From NCBI RefSeq assembly GCF_004801285.1, contig NZ_SSNY01000009.1, positions 150,962 to 214,961 of the forward strand: DNA of 64,000 bases, written 5' to 3'. Source of the stretch: Ollibium composti. Lineage in GTDB: Bacteria; Pseudomonadota; Alphaproteobacteria; Rhizobiales; Rhizobiaceae. Under the pieces are notes generated by a model. The model ran no database searches and was not told the DNA's origin. It saw only the letters and a list, made by a program, of their open reading frames with translations. A program made the position numbers and the translations under genes. This document shows, piece by piece, positions 7,699 to 16,669 of this stretch (positions are counted from its first letter, which is position 1; the number at the start of each line of letters is the position of its first letter).

Positions 7699-8880
7699 TC
7701 ACCGTCGCAGCACCGCCGACAGCACGTCCCTCACCCCGATGGCGCCGACGAAGCGCGACTGGTCATCGAACAGCGCCACCGGCGCGGTCTGCGAGCGATG
7801 GATCGCCAGCATCACCGTCTTGAGCGAGGTGCCGGGCGTCGCCCAGAACACCTGGCCGTCGTCCGACGGCCGCTGCTCTATGTCCTCGCAGGACACCCAG
7901 TCGACCGGCTTGCCCTCGCGCTCGGCCGCAGCCACGAGACCATGCTCGTCCAGCCGGAAACGGGTCGTCTGGCGCCGGTCGAGCCAGATCCAGCCGTCCC
8001 CGTCCTTCTCCAGCTCATGCTGGGCGCGCATCACGTTCCAGGCGGTCAGCACCGACAGCGGGTTCACGTTGGCGATGAATTCGCGCACGTAGTCGTTGGC
8101 GGGCCGAAGCACGATATCCTCGGGCGCACCGGTCTGGACGATACGCCCGCCCTCCATGATGGTGATGTGGGAGCCGATCTTCAGTGCTTCCTCCAGATCG
8201 TGGCTGACGAAGACAATGGTCTTCTTCAACTCCGATTGCAGTTGCAGCAACTCGTCCTGCAGCTTGGTGCGGATCAGCGGGTCGAGCGCCGAGAACGGCT
8301 CGTCCATGAGCAGGATCGGCGCTTCCGTGGCGAAGGCGCGCGCCAGCCCGACGCGCTGCTGCATGCCGCCGGAAAGCTCGTGCGCGTATTTCTTCGCCCA
8401 CTGGTCGAGATTGACCAGCTTCAGCTGGCGCGCCACGCGTTCCTTGCGCTCGGCGTCCGGCACGCCGGCCAGTTCCAGCCCGAAGCCGACATTCTCCTCC
8501 ACCGTGCGCCATGGCAAAAGGCCGAACTGCTGGAACACCATCGCCACCTGCTTCTGGCGCAGCCGCCGCAAGGTGGCGTCGTCGCAGGAGACGACGTCGA
8601 CGCTTCTGTCGCCGTCCTTCACCAGCACCTGTCCGCGGCTGACGATGTTCAGCCGGTTGACCGCGCGCAGCAGCGTCGACTTGCCCGAGCCGGACAGGCC
8701 CATCAGCACCGAAATCTCGCCCTCGTGGACGGTGAGGTTGGCCCCCGCGCAACCCAGCACGTTGCCGGTCTTTTCGAGGATTTCGGCGCGCGTGGCGCCC
8801 GCATCCACCATCGCCAGCGCCTCGCGCGGGTCGGAGCCGAAGATGATATCGACGTTCTTGAAATCGACCGCGACGTTCAT
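7699..8880 (-). CDS. choV: Choline/glycine betaine ABC transporter ATP-binding protein
   Basis: A 393-residue ATPase of the ProV/OpuAA class. Walker A is GLSGSGKST, Q-loop MVFQQFGLLPWRTV, signature LSGGMQQRVGLARA, Walker B ILLMDEPFSALDPL and H-switch VFVSHDLEEA. The long C-terminus (about residues 275-393) carries a CBS-like sensory tail with ...VDWVSCEDIEQ and FVGAIGVRDVLSAVL. It is last of three genes (choX, choW, choV on the minus strand), overlapping choW by four bases. Choline identity rests on the linked binding protein. Confidence 0.92.
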   Translation of the reverse strand: MNVAVDFKNVDIIFGSDPREALAMVDAGATRAEILEKTGNVLGCAGANLTVHEGEISVLMGLSGSGKSTLLRAVNRLNIVSRGQVLVKDGDRSVDVVSCDDATLRRLRQKQVAMVFQQFGLLPWRTVEENVGFGLELAGVPDAERKERVARQLKLVNLDQWAKKYAHELSGGMQQRVGLARAFATEAPILLMDEPFSALDPLIRTKLQDELLQLQSELKKTIVFVSHDLEEALKIGSHITIMEGGRIVQTGAPEDIVLRPANDYVREFIANVNPLSVLTAWNVMRAQHELEKDGDGWIWLDRRQTTRFRLDEHGLVAAAEREGKPVDWVSCEDIEQRPSDDGQVFWATPGTSLKTVMLAIHRSQTAPVALFDDQSRFVGAIGVRDVLSAVLRR

Positions 8881-9731
8881 TTCTTGCCCCCCACGCCGAT
8901 GCGCGTCATACGGTCGAGCACGATCGCGAGCACCACGATGGCAAGCCCGGATTCAAGCCCGAGGTCGATGCGGCGCGAACCCAGCGCCCGGTTGATTTCG
9001 GTGCCGAGGCCGCCGGCGCCGATCAGGGCTGCGAACACCACCATCGACAGCGACAGCATGATGCATTGGGTGAGGCCGGTCATGATGGTGGGCAGAGCCG
9101 AGGGCAGCTCGACCTTCCACAGGAGTTGCCGCCTCGTCGCGCCGAACGCCTCGCCGGCCTCGATGATCGATTTCGGCACCGAGGTGATGCCGAGATGGGT
9201 AAGCCTGACCGCCGTCGGGATGACGAAGATGATGGTGACGACGAGGCCCGGCGCGTTGCCGAGGCCGAACAAGGTGAGCACCGGGATCAGATAGACGAAG
9301 GTCGGCAGCGTCTGCATCATGTCGAGGATCGGCTGCATGACGCGATAGACCTTGGGCTTGTGGCCGGCCCAGATGCCGAGCGGCACGCCGATCAGCATCG
9401 AGAAGAACGTCGCCGCCACCACCAGCACCAGCGTCTCGACCGTCTGCTTCCAGAGGTTCTGGTTGAGGATGAAGATCAGGCCGATGAAGACGCCGATCGC
9501 CAGCGGCTTGGAGCGTTGCAGGAACCAGGCAAGCAAGGCGATGACCAGGGCCAGCAGCACCGGCGGCACCGTCAGCAGCAGATCCACCGCGCCGCCGAGC
9601 ACGAAATTCAGGCCGCGGGAGAAGCCGCGGAAGACGGTGTCGAAATTGTCGGTGAGGAAGGTGAAGAAGTCTTTTCCCCACCGCCCGATGGGAATTTTCC
9701 ATTCCGTCAGGAATTTCGAAACCGGATCCAT
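8877..9731 (-). CDS. choW: Choline ABC transporter permease
   Basis: A 284-residue membrane permease of the ProW/OpuAB family with about six transmembrane helices. The EAA-type coupling loop reads EAGEAFGATRRQLLWKVELPSALP. The ATG at 9731 has GAGGGGAG upstream, so the ten extra residues of the longer frame are unlikely. The start of choV overlaps its stop. A 288-base gap with repeats and a hairpin separates it from choX, which would lower its expression relative to the binding protein. Confidence 0.93.
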   Translation of the reverse strand: MDPVSKFLTEWKIPIGRWGKDFFTFLTDNFDTVFRGFSRGLNFVLGGAVDLLLTVPPVLLALVIALLAWFLQRSKPLAIGVFIGLIFILNQNLWKQTVETLVLVVAATFFSMLIGVPLGIWAGHKPKVYRVMQPILDMMQTLPTFVYLIPVLTLFGLGNAPGLVVTIIFVIPTAVRLTHLGITSVPKSIIEAGEAFGATRRQLLWKVELPSALPTIMTGLTQCIMLSLSMVVFAALIGAGGLGTEINRALGSRRIDLGLESGLAIVVLAIVLDRMTRIGVGGKK

Positions 9732-9777
9732 CACGCTCCCCTCATACGTCCTCCCACCCATGGCACCGGGCGGCGGT

Positions 9778-9886
9778 CAACGCATGCTTTCCCAAAACGG
9801 GAACCGAGCCGGGACAAGGCCATGCGTTGAATCAAAACCTAAAGCATGTCTCCCGAACGTGGGAACCGGTTTTCGGAAAGACATGC
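9778..9886. repeat. Two adjacent palindromic repeats, rhizobial CCGGTTTTCGG family
   Basis: CAACGCATG (9778-9786) pairs with CATGCGTTG (9821-9829). Directly after it GCATGTCT (9844-9851) pairs with AGACATGC (9879-9886) around the core CCGGTTTTCGG (9866-9876). The first unit contains CCCAAAACGGG, a variant of the same core in reverse orientation. A third copy lies at 56575-56619. Confidence 0.85.
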
Positions 9887-9959
9887 GAAAAATCAGGAAT
9901 CCAAAGCGCACGAGGCGAATCCGGAAGATCGCGATGCGCTTTGGCTCCGCGCGAAACGA

Positions 9960-9994
9960 AAAGGGGCGGCCCGACCGCGAGCCGCCCCCTTTTT
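9960..9994. terminator. Bidirectional terminator-like hairpin between choX and choW
   Basis: GGGGCGGC (9963-9970) pairs with GCCGCCCC (9981-9988), flanked by A-rich sequence on the left and TTTTT (9990-9994) on the right. On the minus strand the stem ends in CCCCTTTTCG. It sits 25 bases after the choX stop and should terminate most choX transcripts before choWV. Confidence 0.75.
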
Positions 9995-10019
9995 CGGATC
10001 ACGCAACAGGCATGCCGGT

Positions 10020-10955
10020 TCAGCCGCCGAGCGCGGTCTTGACCGCCGCGGCCGCGTCGCTGCCATCGAAAGCGGTGACCCCGTCGAGCCACGGGCCGAC
10101 CACGTCCGGATGCTTCTTGAGATAGTCGGTCGCGACCGTATTGGCGTCGCCGCCCTTCAGGATGGCGTCCATCATCTCGCCTTCCATGTCGAGATTGAAC
10201 TTGAGGTTCTTGACGAACTTGCCGACGTTCGGGCACTCGTCGAGATAGCCCTTGCGCACGTTGGTGCTGACGGTCGCCGCGCCGAAGCCGGAATCGCCCA
10301 TGCCGTCGAGATAGGTGATCTTCATGGCGCCCATCACCGGATGCGGGGTCCAGCCGAGGAAGGCGATCCACTCGTTGTTCTTCATCGACTGCTCGGCCTG
10401 CGTGAGCATGCCGGCCTCGGAGGATTCGACCAGTTCGAAGCCGGCGAGGTTGTCGGCCGGATTCTTGATCATGTCGAGGATGATGCGGTTGCCGTCGTTG
10501 CCGGCCTCGATGCCGTAGATCTTGTGGTCGAACTTGTCGGCGAACTTGCCGATGTCGGTCAGCGTCTTGACGCCGGCGTCCGCCACATAGGTCGGCACGA
10601 CGATGCCGTAGCCGGCGCCTGTCAGGTTCTCGCTGATCGTCTCGACCGAACCGTCGGCGGTGTAGTCCTTGATGTCGTTGGTCATCGACGGCATCCAGTT
10701 GCCGAGGAAGACGTCGAGGTCCTTGTTCTTCAGCGACGCATAGGTGACCGGCACCGAGAGCTGGATGACCTGCGGCTCGTAGCCGAGCGCGGTGAGCAGC
10801 ACCGAGGCGACACCGGTGGTGGCCTGGATGTCGGTCCAGCCGACGTCGGAAAGACGCACCGTCTTGCAGCTGTCGGCGTCACCGGCGAAGGCGGCGCCCG
10901 TGGACAAAAAAGTCGCCAGGCCGAGGCCGGCGACGATTGCTTTCATACGCGACAT
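10020..10955 (-). CDS. choX: Choline ABC transporter substrate-binding protein
   Basis: A 311-residue periplasmic protein with the signal peptide MSRMKAIVAGLGLATFLSTG cut near AFA-GD. The quaternary-ammonium pocket is intact: W40 and D42 (VGWTD), W87 (FLGNWMPS), Y116 (GAGYGIVV) and W202 (FLGWTPHP). As I recall the Sinorhizobium ChoX structure, the box there is W43, D45, W90, Y119 and W205, so all five positions differ by exactly three. This supports choline rather than betaine binding. The ATG at 10955 has GGGAGGA five bases upstream. It is first in the operon and divergent from tdk. Confidence 0.94.
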   Translation of the reverse strand: MSRMKAIVAGLGLATFLSTGAAFAGDADSCKTVRLSDVGWTDIQATTGVASVLLTALGYEPQVIQLSVPVTYASLKNKDLDVFLGNWMPSMTNDIKDYTADGSVETISENLTGAGYGIVVPTYVADAGVKTLTDIGKFADKFDHKIYGIEAGNDGNRIILDMIKNPADNLAGFELVESSEAGMLTQAEQSMKNNEWIAFLGWTPHPVMGAMKITYLDGMGDSGFGAATVSTNVRKGYLDECPNVGKFVKNLKFNLDMEGEMMDAILKGGDANTVATDYLKKHPDVVGPWLDGVTAFDGSDAAAAVKTALGG

Positions 10956-11110
10956 GTATTCCTCCCATTGCGGCCCGGCAGCGGACCTTCGCGGTACGCA
11001 CAGCCGAAGCGTCTCCCTCGGCTTTTGCCAAGCCAAACATCATTTTCGTTTGGGTTCAAGCACCAACACATGACCGGCGGCGGCGCGCTCTGGTCGATCA
11101 GCGACACTGT

Positions 11111-11150
11111 GTTTCGTTTTTCGGGTTTCGTTTTCGGGTTTCGTTTTTGG
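11111..11150. repeat. Three tandem GTTTCGTTTT-type repeats
   Basis: Three imperfect copies of GGGTTTCGTTTTTC, about 13 bases each, lie 57-96 bases before the tdk start in the choX-tdk divergent region (10956-11206). They may be regulator sites or simple slippage. No other feature is apparent in this 251-base gap. Confidence 0.6.
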
Positions 11151-11206
11151 TGGATGGCGCCTGCCCGCCCCTCCCGGCCCACAGGCGGTTCGGCTTAAAA
11201 GAGCGA

Positions 11207-11818
11207 ATGGCCAAGCTCTACTTCCACTATGCGACGATGAACGCCGGCAAGACGACCATGCTTTTGCAGGCGTCCTACAACTATCGCGAAAGCGGCATGA
11301 CGACGATGCTGTTCGTCGCCGGCCACTACCGGCATGGCGACACCGGCCTGATCTCCTCGCGCATCGGGCTGGAATCGGAAGCCGAGATGTTCCGCGACGG
11401 CGACGATCTCTATGCCCGCATCGCCGACCATCACGAGCACACCACCGTGCACTGCGTCTTCGTCGACGAGGCGCAGTTTCTGGAAGAGGAGCAGGTCTGG
11501 CAGCTTGCCCGCGTCGCCGACCGGCTGGGCATCCCGGTCATGTGCTACGGCCTGCGCACCGACTTCCAGGGCAATCTCTTCACCGGCTCGCGCGCGCTGC
11601 TGGCGATTGCCGACGACCTGCGCGAGGTGCGCACCATCTGCCGCTGCGGCCGCAAGGCGACGATGGTGGTGCGCCTCGGCGCCGACGGCAAGGTGGCCAG
11701 GCAGGGCGAGCAGGTGGCGATCGGCAAGGATATCTACGTCTCGCTCTGCCGCCGCCACTGGGAGGAGGAAATGGGCCGCTTCGAGGCCGACGATTTCATC
11801 GGCTTCGTCTCGCCCTGA
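11207..11818 (+). CDS. tdk: Thymidine kinase
   Basis: A 203-residue type II thymidine kinase that phosphorylates thymidine in the salvage pathway. Seen: the P-loop MNAGKTTMLL at the N-terminus, FVDEAQFL as the Walker B/catalytic Glu region, YGLRTDFQGNLFTGS as the thymidine lasso region, and cysteines in ICRCGRKAT and VSLCRRHW for the structural zinc, the last ligand apparently His in place of Cys. The ATG at 11207 follows GAGCGA; the longer frame upstream contains the tandem repeats and adds no domain. Confidence 0.95.
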   Translation: MAKLYFHYATMNAGKTTMLLQASYNYRESGMTTMLFVAGHYRHGDTGLISSRIGLESEAEMFRDGDDLYARIADHHEHTTVHCVFVDEAQFLEEEQVWQLARVADRLGIPVMCYGLRTDFQGNLFTGSRALLAIADDLREVRTICRCGRKATMVVRLGADGKVARQGEQVAIGKDIYVSLCRRHWEEEMGRFEADDFIGFVSP

Positions 11819-11977
11819 CGCGCCCGAAACCCGTGATCCGTTCGCGGACATTCGGGGGTGCATTGTGCGCACAACCTGTTAGAAGGGGTGCCGTCACCCT
11901 ATATGTCGGGTCAGGCGCGGTCGCGGTTTCGCGGCCGGTCGCCGCTATTTTCAACACAAACGACAGAAGGAAGTCCA

Positions 11978-12259
11978 TTGCAGGTACTTGTACGCGACAA
12001 CAACATCGAACAGGCCATGAGGGTCCTGAAAAAGAAATTGCAGCGTGAAGGCGTCTTCCGCGAGATGAAGGCGCGCCGCGCCTACGAGAAGCCTTCCGAG
12101 CGCCGCGCCCGCGAAAAGGGCGAAGCCGTGCGGCGCAACCGCAAGGCGGCACGCAAGCTCGCCATCCGCGAAGGGCTGATCGCCGCGCCGCCGAAGAAGG
12201 CCCCGCCGCCGCGCCGGCCGGCCGCTTCCGCCGCCGCGCCTTCCACGCCGCGGACCTGA
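11978..12259 (+). CDS. rpsU: Small ribosomal subunit protein S21, TTG start
   Basis: A 93-residue ribosomal protein. The N-terminus [20 protein letters not shown] and ...[20 protein letters not shown] match bacterial S21 from its second residue. No ATG or GTG stands at that point; the codon before CAG is TTG (11978-11980) with GAAGGAAG five bases upstream, so TTG is the start. The C-terminus is extended by an Ala/Pro-rich basic tail ([19 protein letters not shown]), longer than in enterobacteria. It is a single gene ahead of the AAA operon. Confidence 0.92.
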   Translation: MQVLVRDNNIEQAMRVLKKKLQREGVFREMKARRAYEKPSERRAREKGEAVRRNRKAARKLAIREGLIAAPPKKAPPPRRPAASAAAPSTPRT

Positions 12260-12408
12260 TTCGCCTGATCGGGCAGACCCGGTTGCTTCCGCAAGGCCGG
12301 AAGACCGGGGCTGCCGGCACACTCTTCTGCCTTCCCTTCCCCAAAAGCGACACATATATTCGCCGCTGCGCGCCGCGCGCGGGGTGATGGGTCCAACGGA
12401 GAGATACC

Positions 12409-13500
12409 ATGGCGACGTTGCAGAATTTCGATGCCGAGATCGCGAAGACCAAAAAGGTCGTCGAGGACATGCGCTCCAGGATCGACCAGTCGGGCACCGT
12501 GCTCGACACGCTGGCCAAGGCCGACAAGAAGATCGGCGATGCCAATTTCGACATCGAGAACGCCCGCATCGAGGACGTGCTGAAACAACAGAAGGTGATG
12601 GAAGGCAACATCGCCGACCTGATCATCGGACTGGAAGACGCCACCAACGTCTTCGGCGCCGAGTTCGAATCGATGAAGAACTACACGGGCTGGGAAAAGT
12701 TCATCGGCATCTTCTCCAAGCAGCGCCAGCAGCGCATGCGTTCCGATCGCGTGCGCAACATGTCGCTGGCCGGCAACCTGCAGGAGTTGCTCTCCAAGTC
12801 CGACACCATCGTCGGCATCCTGAAGGCGCAGAAGGGTATCCTCGACCAGCGCTACAAGACCTCCGAGACCAGCCTTGGCCAGGTGATCGAGCGCCGCAAG
12901 GCGACCATCGAGAACCTGACGGCGACACAGAAGCGCATCGAGGAACTGAACCCGCTGCTGCTCGACATCGAAAACAAGATCGCCTCCTCCACCAGCCAGA
13001 CCGAGCGCACCAAGCTGGAGGGCGAGCGCTCCAAGATGGCGACGGAGTACAACGAGAAGCAGGCCAAGGAGCAGGAGCTGCTGGCCGAGAGCCAGACGCT
13101 GGAACGCTACACCTCCATGTTCCAGACCTTCGTCGATTCGCTCAACAACCAGATCGCCGCGCAGTCGACGCTCATCAACAAGCTGACCATCGATACCGAA
13201 CAGCGCATCGTGCTTTACAAGGCGCTGGAGGACTCGTTGAAGACCGCCGCCCAGCAGGACGTGGCGCACAAGATCAACACGCTGGGCTCCAAGGTCGACA
13301 CCACGGCCGAAGAGACGATGGCCGGCATCGGCGCCGCCTCGCAGAAGCACATCGGCGACCTGCTCGAACTGCACGAGAAGAACATGGTGGCGTCGGCCGA
13401 CATCCAGCGCCGCAAGAAGCTGGCCGACGACGCCTTCGCGCGCCGCTTCGAGGAGGTGCTGAGGAAGCACAACGCCGCGGACTACGTGCAGCAGTCGTAG
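12409..13500 (+). CDS. Coiled-coil protein of an AAA-ATPase operon, unknown function
   Basis: A soluble 363-residue protein, almost entirely alpha-helical by composition and without a signal peptide. Strong heptad character runs through the region from about residue 105 to 345 (for example QVIERRKATIENLTATQKR). Its general build recalls TelA-type toxic-anion-resistance or PspA-like helical proteins, but I see no diagnostic motif and do not assign it. It opens a co-directional cluster ending at 19661; the next gene starts 19 bases after its stop. The ATG at 12409 follows GGAGAGATACC. Confidence 0.72.
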   Translation: MATLQNFDAEIAKTKKVVEDMRSRIDQSGTVLDTLAKADKKIGDANFDIENARIEDVLKQQKVMEGNIADLIIGLEDATNVFGAEFESMKNYTGWEKFIGIFSKQRQQRMRSDRVRNMSLAGNLQELLSKSDTIVGILKAQKGILDQRYKTSETSLGQVIERRKATIENLTATQKRIEELNPLLLDIENKIASSTSQTERTKLEGERSKMATEYNEKQAKEQELLAESQTLERYTSMFQTFVDSLNNQIAAQSTLINKLTIDTEQRIVLYKALEDSLKTAAQQDVAHKINTLGSKVDTTAEETMAGIGAASQKHIGDLLELHEKNMVASADIQRRKKLADDAFARRFEEVLRKHNAADYVQQS

Positions 13501-13519
13501 CCGGCGCGCACCCTTCCTC

Positions 13520-14665
13520 ATGACCCCTGCCGACGATCCAGCCGAGCGCTATTTCACCGCCATCACGGCGGCGCTGTCCGGCCTCGAGATCTTCATGCGC
13601 GACGACCGCTCGCCGCTCTACCGGCACGGCATCGTGGCGAAAATCGTCGCCGAATACATCGCCCGCCTGGACAAGTCCTTCGCCTGCTGGCGCAACCGGC
13701 TGGGCTTCCAGGACACGTTCCGCATCTCGCGCGCCGAAAGCGGCTATCCCGTCTTCCAGACCGTGCTGGAACTGGAGAACGACCGCCGCTCGGCCGACCA
13801 GCGCCTTGCCGGCATTCCCCTGCCCGACGAGTTGCGCGCGGAGATGGCCGACTTCATCCTGCGCCACAAGGAATTCCCGGCCGCCTTGCAGAAGTCGATG
13901 GCCGAGAGGCTCTATCTGGAAGACGTCAAAAGCAAGCAGACCTTCGGTCCCTTCACGCTGGCGCAGACCGCCAAGGTCTCGGTCAATCCCAAGACCGGCC
14001 GTCCCTACTATCTCGTCCACTGGGCGACGTTCGACGGCAGCGCCAACCTGCCGCTGGTCTACATGGTGACGGTGGAGGACTCCTCCGAGGCGATGGTCGA
14101 CCAACTGGTCACCAGGGACGGCAAGCTGAACGACAAGGTCGACATTCCGCTTCCCGTCGACGGCCTGCTCAATCCCGATCTCGCCCACCGCTTCGACGAC
14201 TACACCGAGAAGAACTCGGCCTATTCGCTGTCGCCGCTGACGATCGCCATGAACCTGGACAAGGATTTTCCCGACCTGCACCCCAAGCAGTTGCGCCGCG
14301 TCGTGCTAGGGCCGTTCTACTCGGCCGGCATCACCGAGAACAATTCGACGGTGGCCGAGGTTCTGTCCAAGGTGCGCAAGCCTGAAAACGCGTGGCTGCT
14401 GACCTGGACCATCCAGGAAGTCTATTCCAAGGGCGAGACGCCCGGCCGCAAGGGCCTGTGGTCGAGCCAGCCGGCGCAGGAGGAATTCTTCATCGACACC
14501 GCCGACCTCGAAGCCACCCGCCAGGGCGTCTCCTCCTACGAGAATCACGCACTGGTGCCGCACGAAGCCTATCAGGCGCTCTACGCCGCCGGCGAGGCCG
14601 AGAAGACGTTTGCGGGCTACAAGGTGCACATCCTGTCGAACGGGCAGGTGATCAGCGATGTTTAA
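13520..14665 (+). CDS. Uncharacterised protein of the AAA-ATPase operon
   Basis: A 381-residue soluble protein of unknown family. There is no signal peptide or membrane segment. The N-terminal third is helical (YFTAITAALSGLEIFMRDD); the middle has beta-rich stretches (GRPYYLVHWATFDG, LPLVYMVTVEDSSE) followed by RRVVLGPFYSAGITENNST. It sits 19 bases after the coiled-coil gene and 19 bases before the ATPase gene, a spacing that points to stable co-transcription and probably a shared complex. I recall such proteins near this ATPase only in rhizobia-like genomes; that memory is untested. Confidence 0.7.
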   Translation: MTPADDPAERYFTAITAALSGLEIFMRDDRSPLYRHGIVAKIVAEYIARLDKSFACWRNRLGFQDTFRISRAESGYPVFQTVLELENDRRSADQRLAGIPLPDELRAEMADFILRHKEFPAALQKSMAERLYLEDVKSKQTFGPFTLAQTAKVSVNPKTGRPYYLVHWATFDGSANLPLVYMVTVEDSSEAMVDQLVTRDGKLNDKVDIPLPVDGLLNPDLAHRFDDYTEKNSAYSLSPLTIAMNLDKDFPDLHPKQLRRVVLGPFYSAGITENNSTVAEVLSKVRKPENAWLLTWTIQEVYSKGETPGRKGLWSSQPAQEEFFIDTADLEATRQGVSSYENHALVPHEAYQALYAAGEAEKTFAGYKVHILSNGQVISDV

Positions 14666-14684
14666 GCCCGAGCGGAGGGATTGA

Positions 14685-16598
14685 ATGGACACCGGCCTGA
14701 CCACCATTCCCGAAGCGGCGATCGAGAAGCATCGCGCCACCGCGCAGAGCTTCATCACCCGCGTCGTCGTACTGGAGGACCCGTCACGCGAATCCGGCAC
14801 GGCGCTTGCCGGCACCAACCGCCGCTTCGTCTCGACGGTCTCGGTCGGCTCGGTGCGCCGCACGCGCGAGGTCGAGCTTTCCAGGACCGTGCAGGCCGTC
14901 CACCCCGACGACCAGCTTTTGACCATCCCGCAGCACACCCTGCTCTACCGTGCCCGCCGCGGCATCCAGATCGCCCTTGCGGTCAGCGATACCTTCGCCG
15001 AAGGCACCGACCTCGAAAGCCTGCAGGCGAAGAACGCGCGCGCGCCCTTGCAGGGCGATGAGGCGGCCGCCTTCAAGAAACTGCTCACCGCCTCCGGCTA
15101 CATCGCCGCCTTCGCGCTCGCCGCCTACCTGTTCCAGTTGATCGATGCCGACGGCGAGGCGCCGAACGACGTGGCCGAGCCCGATTTCCTGTTCGACACG
15201 CCGCAGGACGCGGTGAAGGCGCTGATCGCGGGACTGGACAGCGCTATTGCCGGCGCCAAGGACGACGCCGACCTTCTCACCCGCGCCCGCGCCTTCGCCC
15301 GCACGGCGATCGACGGTCTGCTCCAGCGCAAGGCGCGCTTCGACGGAACGCTCGGCGCCTTCGAGAACACCCATATCCGCATCGACGCCGACGATTTCAC
15401 CCTCGACGGCTTCGACGTCGCGCCGGGCAAGAAATCCAAGCCCCTGGTGATGACCTTCAAGAAACCGGAAGAGGTCGTCGGCAACCACATCGCCAAGTAC
15501 CAGTCGGTCAAGCTCGCCAAGATGCTGATGGCCTACGACTTCGACCGGCAGATGAACCCCTTCGTCGAGCTTGGCGGCTTCCTCTTCACCTTCATCGGCG
15601 ACGGTGCGCCCGGCACCGGCAAGACGACGCTGATCCAGATGATCGCCGGCTTGCTCGACGGCTATTGCAAGGTGGCGGGCTATCCCTTCGTCTACGAGAA
15701 TTTCGGCGTCGACCAGATCTCGTCCTATCAGGGCAAGTCCGGCCAGAACTGCCGCCAGTTCATCGACGACGTGTTGAACCCGCGCGCCATCGGCTTCGGC
15801 ACCATCGACGACATCGACCAGGTGGCCGCCAAGCGTTCCGACGACCGCGCCTCCGCCGGCCAGCAGGAGATCACCGGCGTACTCATGGACGCCTTCGCCG
15901 GTGCCTCCACCGTGGTGCGCGGCAACTGCTCCTTCGGCATGTTCTCCAATTATCCCGAGAACGTCGACGACGCGCTGCGCCAGCGCGCCGGCGCCCGCTG
16001 GCTGGTCGACGGGCCGCAGACGCTCGACGACTACATCGACATTTTCGTGCTTCTTGCTGGAAAGAATCATGAAATCCCGCTGGGCGACCACAAGCTCTAC
16101 GCCGCGCAGGAAATCCAGCGCGCCGTCGCTGAGGAATACGGCTCCTACGCCAAGCCGCATGAGGACGGCTTGAGGAAAGTCTACGACCGTTTCGTCAAGG
16201 AGGTTGGCCAGCCCAAGACCATGGCCGACATCGGCAACTACCTACACCTCATCAAGGAGGCCGAACCGCGCTTCACCGGCCGCGCCATCAAGAACGTCAC
16301 CGACGCCATCAAGATGCGGGCCATGGACATCGAACTGCCGGACGACTGGTTCGAGAAGCCCGAGACGTTCATGCACAAGAGCTATGACGACAAGAAAGCC
16401 ATGATCGAGGAGCTGCGCGGGCCGTTCGACATGGCGATGGTCATGCAGGAGATCAACCGCTACGCCGATTCGGAATTCCGCTACTCCGACCGCTCCGACG
16501 ACGCGGCAGTGGAAAAGATGCTGCGCGACGCAAGGCTGCGCGAACGCGCGGCACGCGAGATGGAGGAATTGAAGAAGAAGGGGCTGTGGAATGCTTAG
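14685..16598 (+). CDS. AAA-type ATPase, core of an uncharacterised operon
   Basis: A 637-residue protein. The first 290 residues are a family-specific N-domain with one moderately hydrophobic helix (GYIAAFALAAYLFQL, about 138-152). The AAA module begins with Walker A GDGAPGTGKTT (305-315), followed by a Walker B-like GFGTIDDIDQ (370-379), a sensor-1 Asn in FSNYPENVDD and an arginine-finger candidate in ALRQRAGARW. The C-terminus is charged and helical. AAA proteins of this form remodel protein complexes; partners are probably encoded by the adjacent genes. No protease or nuclease domain is seen. Confidence 0.82.
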   Translation: MDTGLTTIPEAAIEKHRATAQSFITRVVVLEDPSRESGTALAGTNRRFVSTVSVGSVRRTREVELSRTVQAVHPDDQLLTIPQHTLLYRARRGIQIALAVSDTFAEGTDLESLQAKNARAPLQGDEAAAFKKLLTASGYIAAFALAAYLFQLIDADGEAPNDVAEPDFLFDTPQDAVKALIAGLDSAIAGAKDDADLLTRARAFARTAIDGLLQRKARFDGTLGAFENTHIRIDADDFTLDGFDVAPGKKSKPLVMTFKKPEEVVGNHIAKYQSVKLAKMLMAYDFDRQMNPFVELGGFLFTFIGDGAPGTGKTTLIQMIAGLLDGYCKVAGYPFVYENFGVDQISSYQGKSGQNCRQFIDDVLNPRAIGFGTIDDIDQVAAKRSDDRASAGQQEITGVLMDAFAGASTVVRGNCSFGMFSNYPENVDDALRQRAGARWLVDGPQTLDDYIDIFVLLAGKNHEIPLGDHKLYAAQEIQRAVAEEYGSYAKPHEDGLRKVYDRFVKEVGQPKTMADIGNYLHLIKEAEPRFTGRAIKNVTDAIKMRAMDIELPDDWFEKPETFMHKSYDDKKAMIEELRGPFDMAMVMQEINRYADSEFRYSDRSDDAAVEKMLRDARLRERAAREMEELKKKGLWNA

Positions 16599-16607
16599 GG
16601 AGATTCG

Positions 16608-16662
16608 CCCCTCACCCTTACCCTCTCCCCGTGAAGGACGGGGAGAGGGTAAGGGTGAGGGG
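16608..16662. repeat. Perfect 24-bp palindrome upstream of the DUF559 gene
   Basis: Positions 16608-16631 and 16639-16662 are exact reverse complements, with a 7-base loop TGAAGGA. The right arm ends in GGTGAGGGG, which sits seven bases before the ATG at 16670 and can serve as its Shine-Dalgarno sequence. Confidence 0.93.
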
Positions 16663-16669
16663 CAGTTTC

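Noticed and set aside
16586..16669. N-terminal extension of the DUF559 protein through the palindrome
   Set aside because: The extension is a translation of the repeat and overlaps the ATPase stop; the ATG at 16670 has a good ribosome site.
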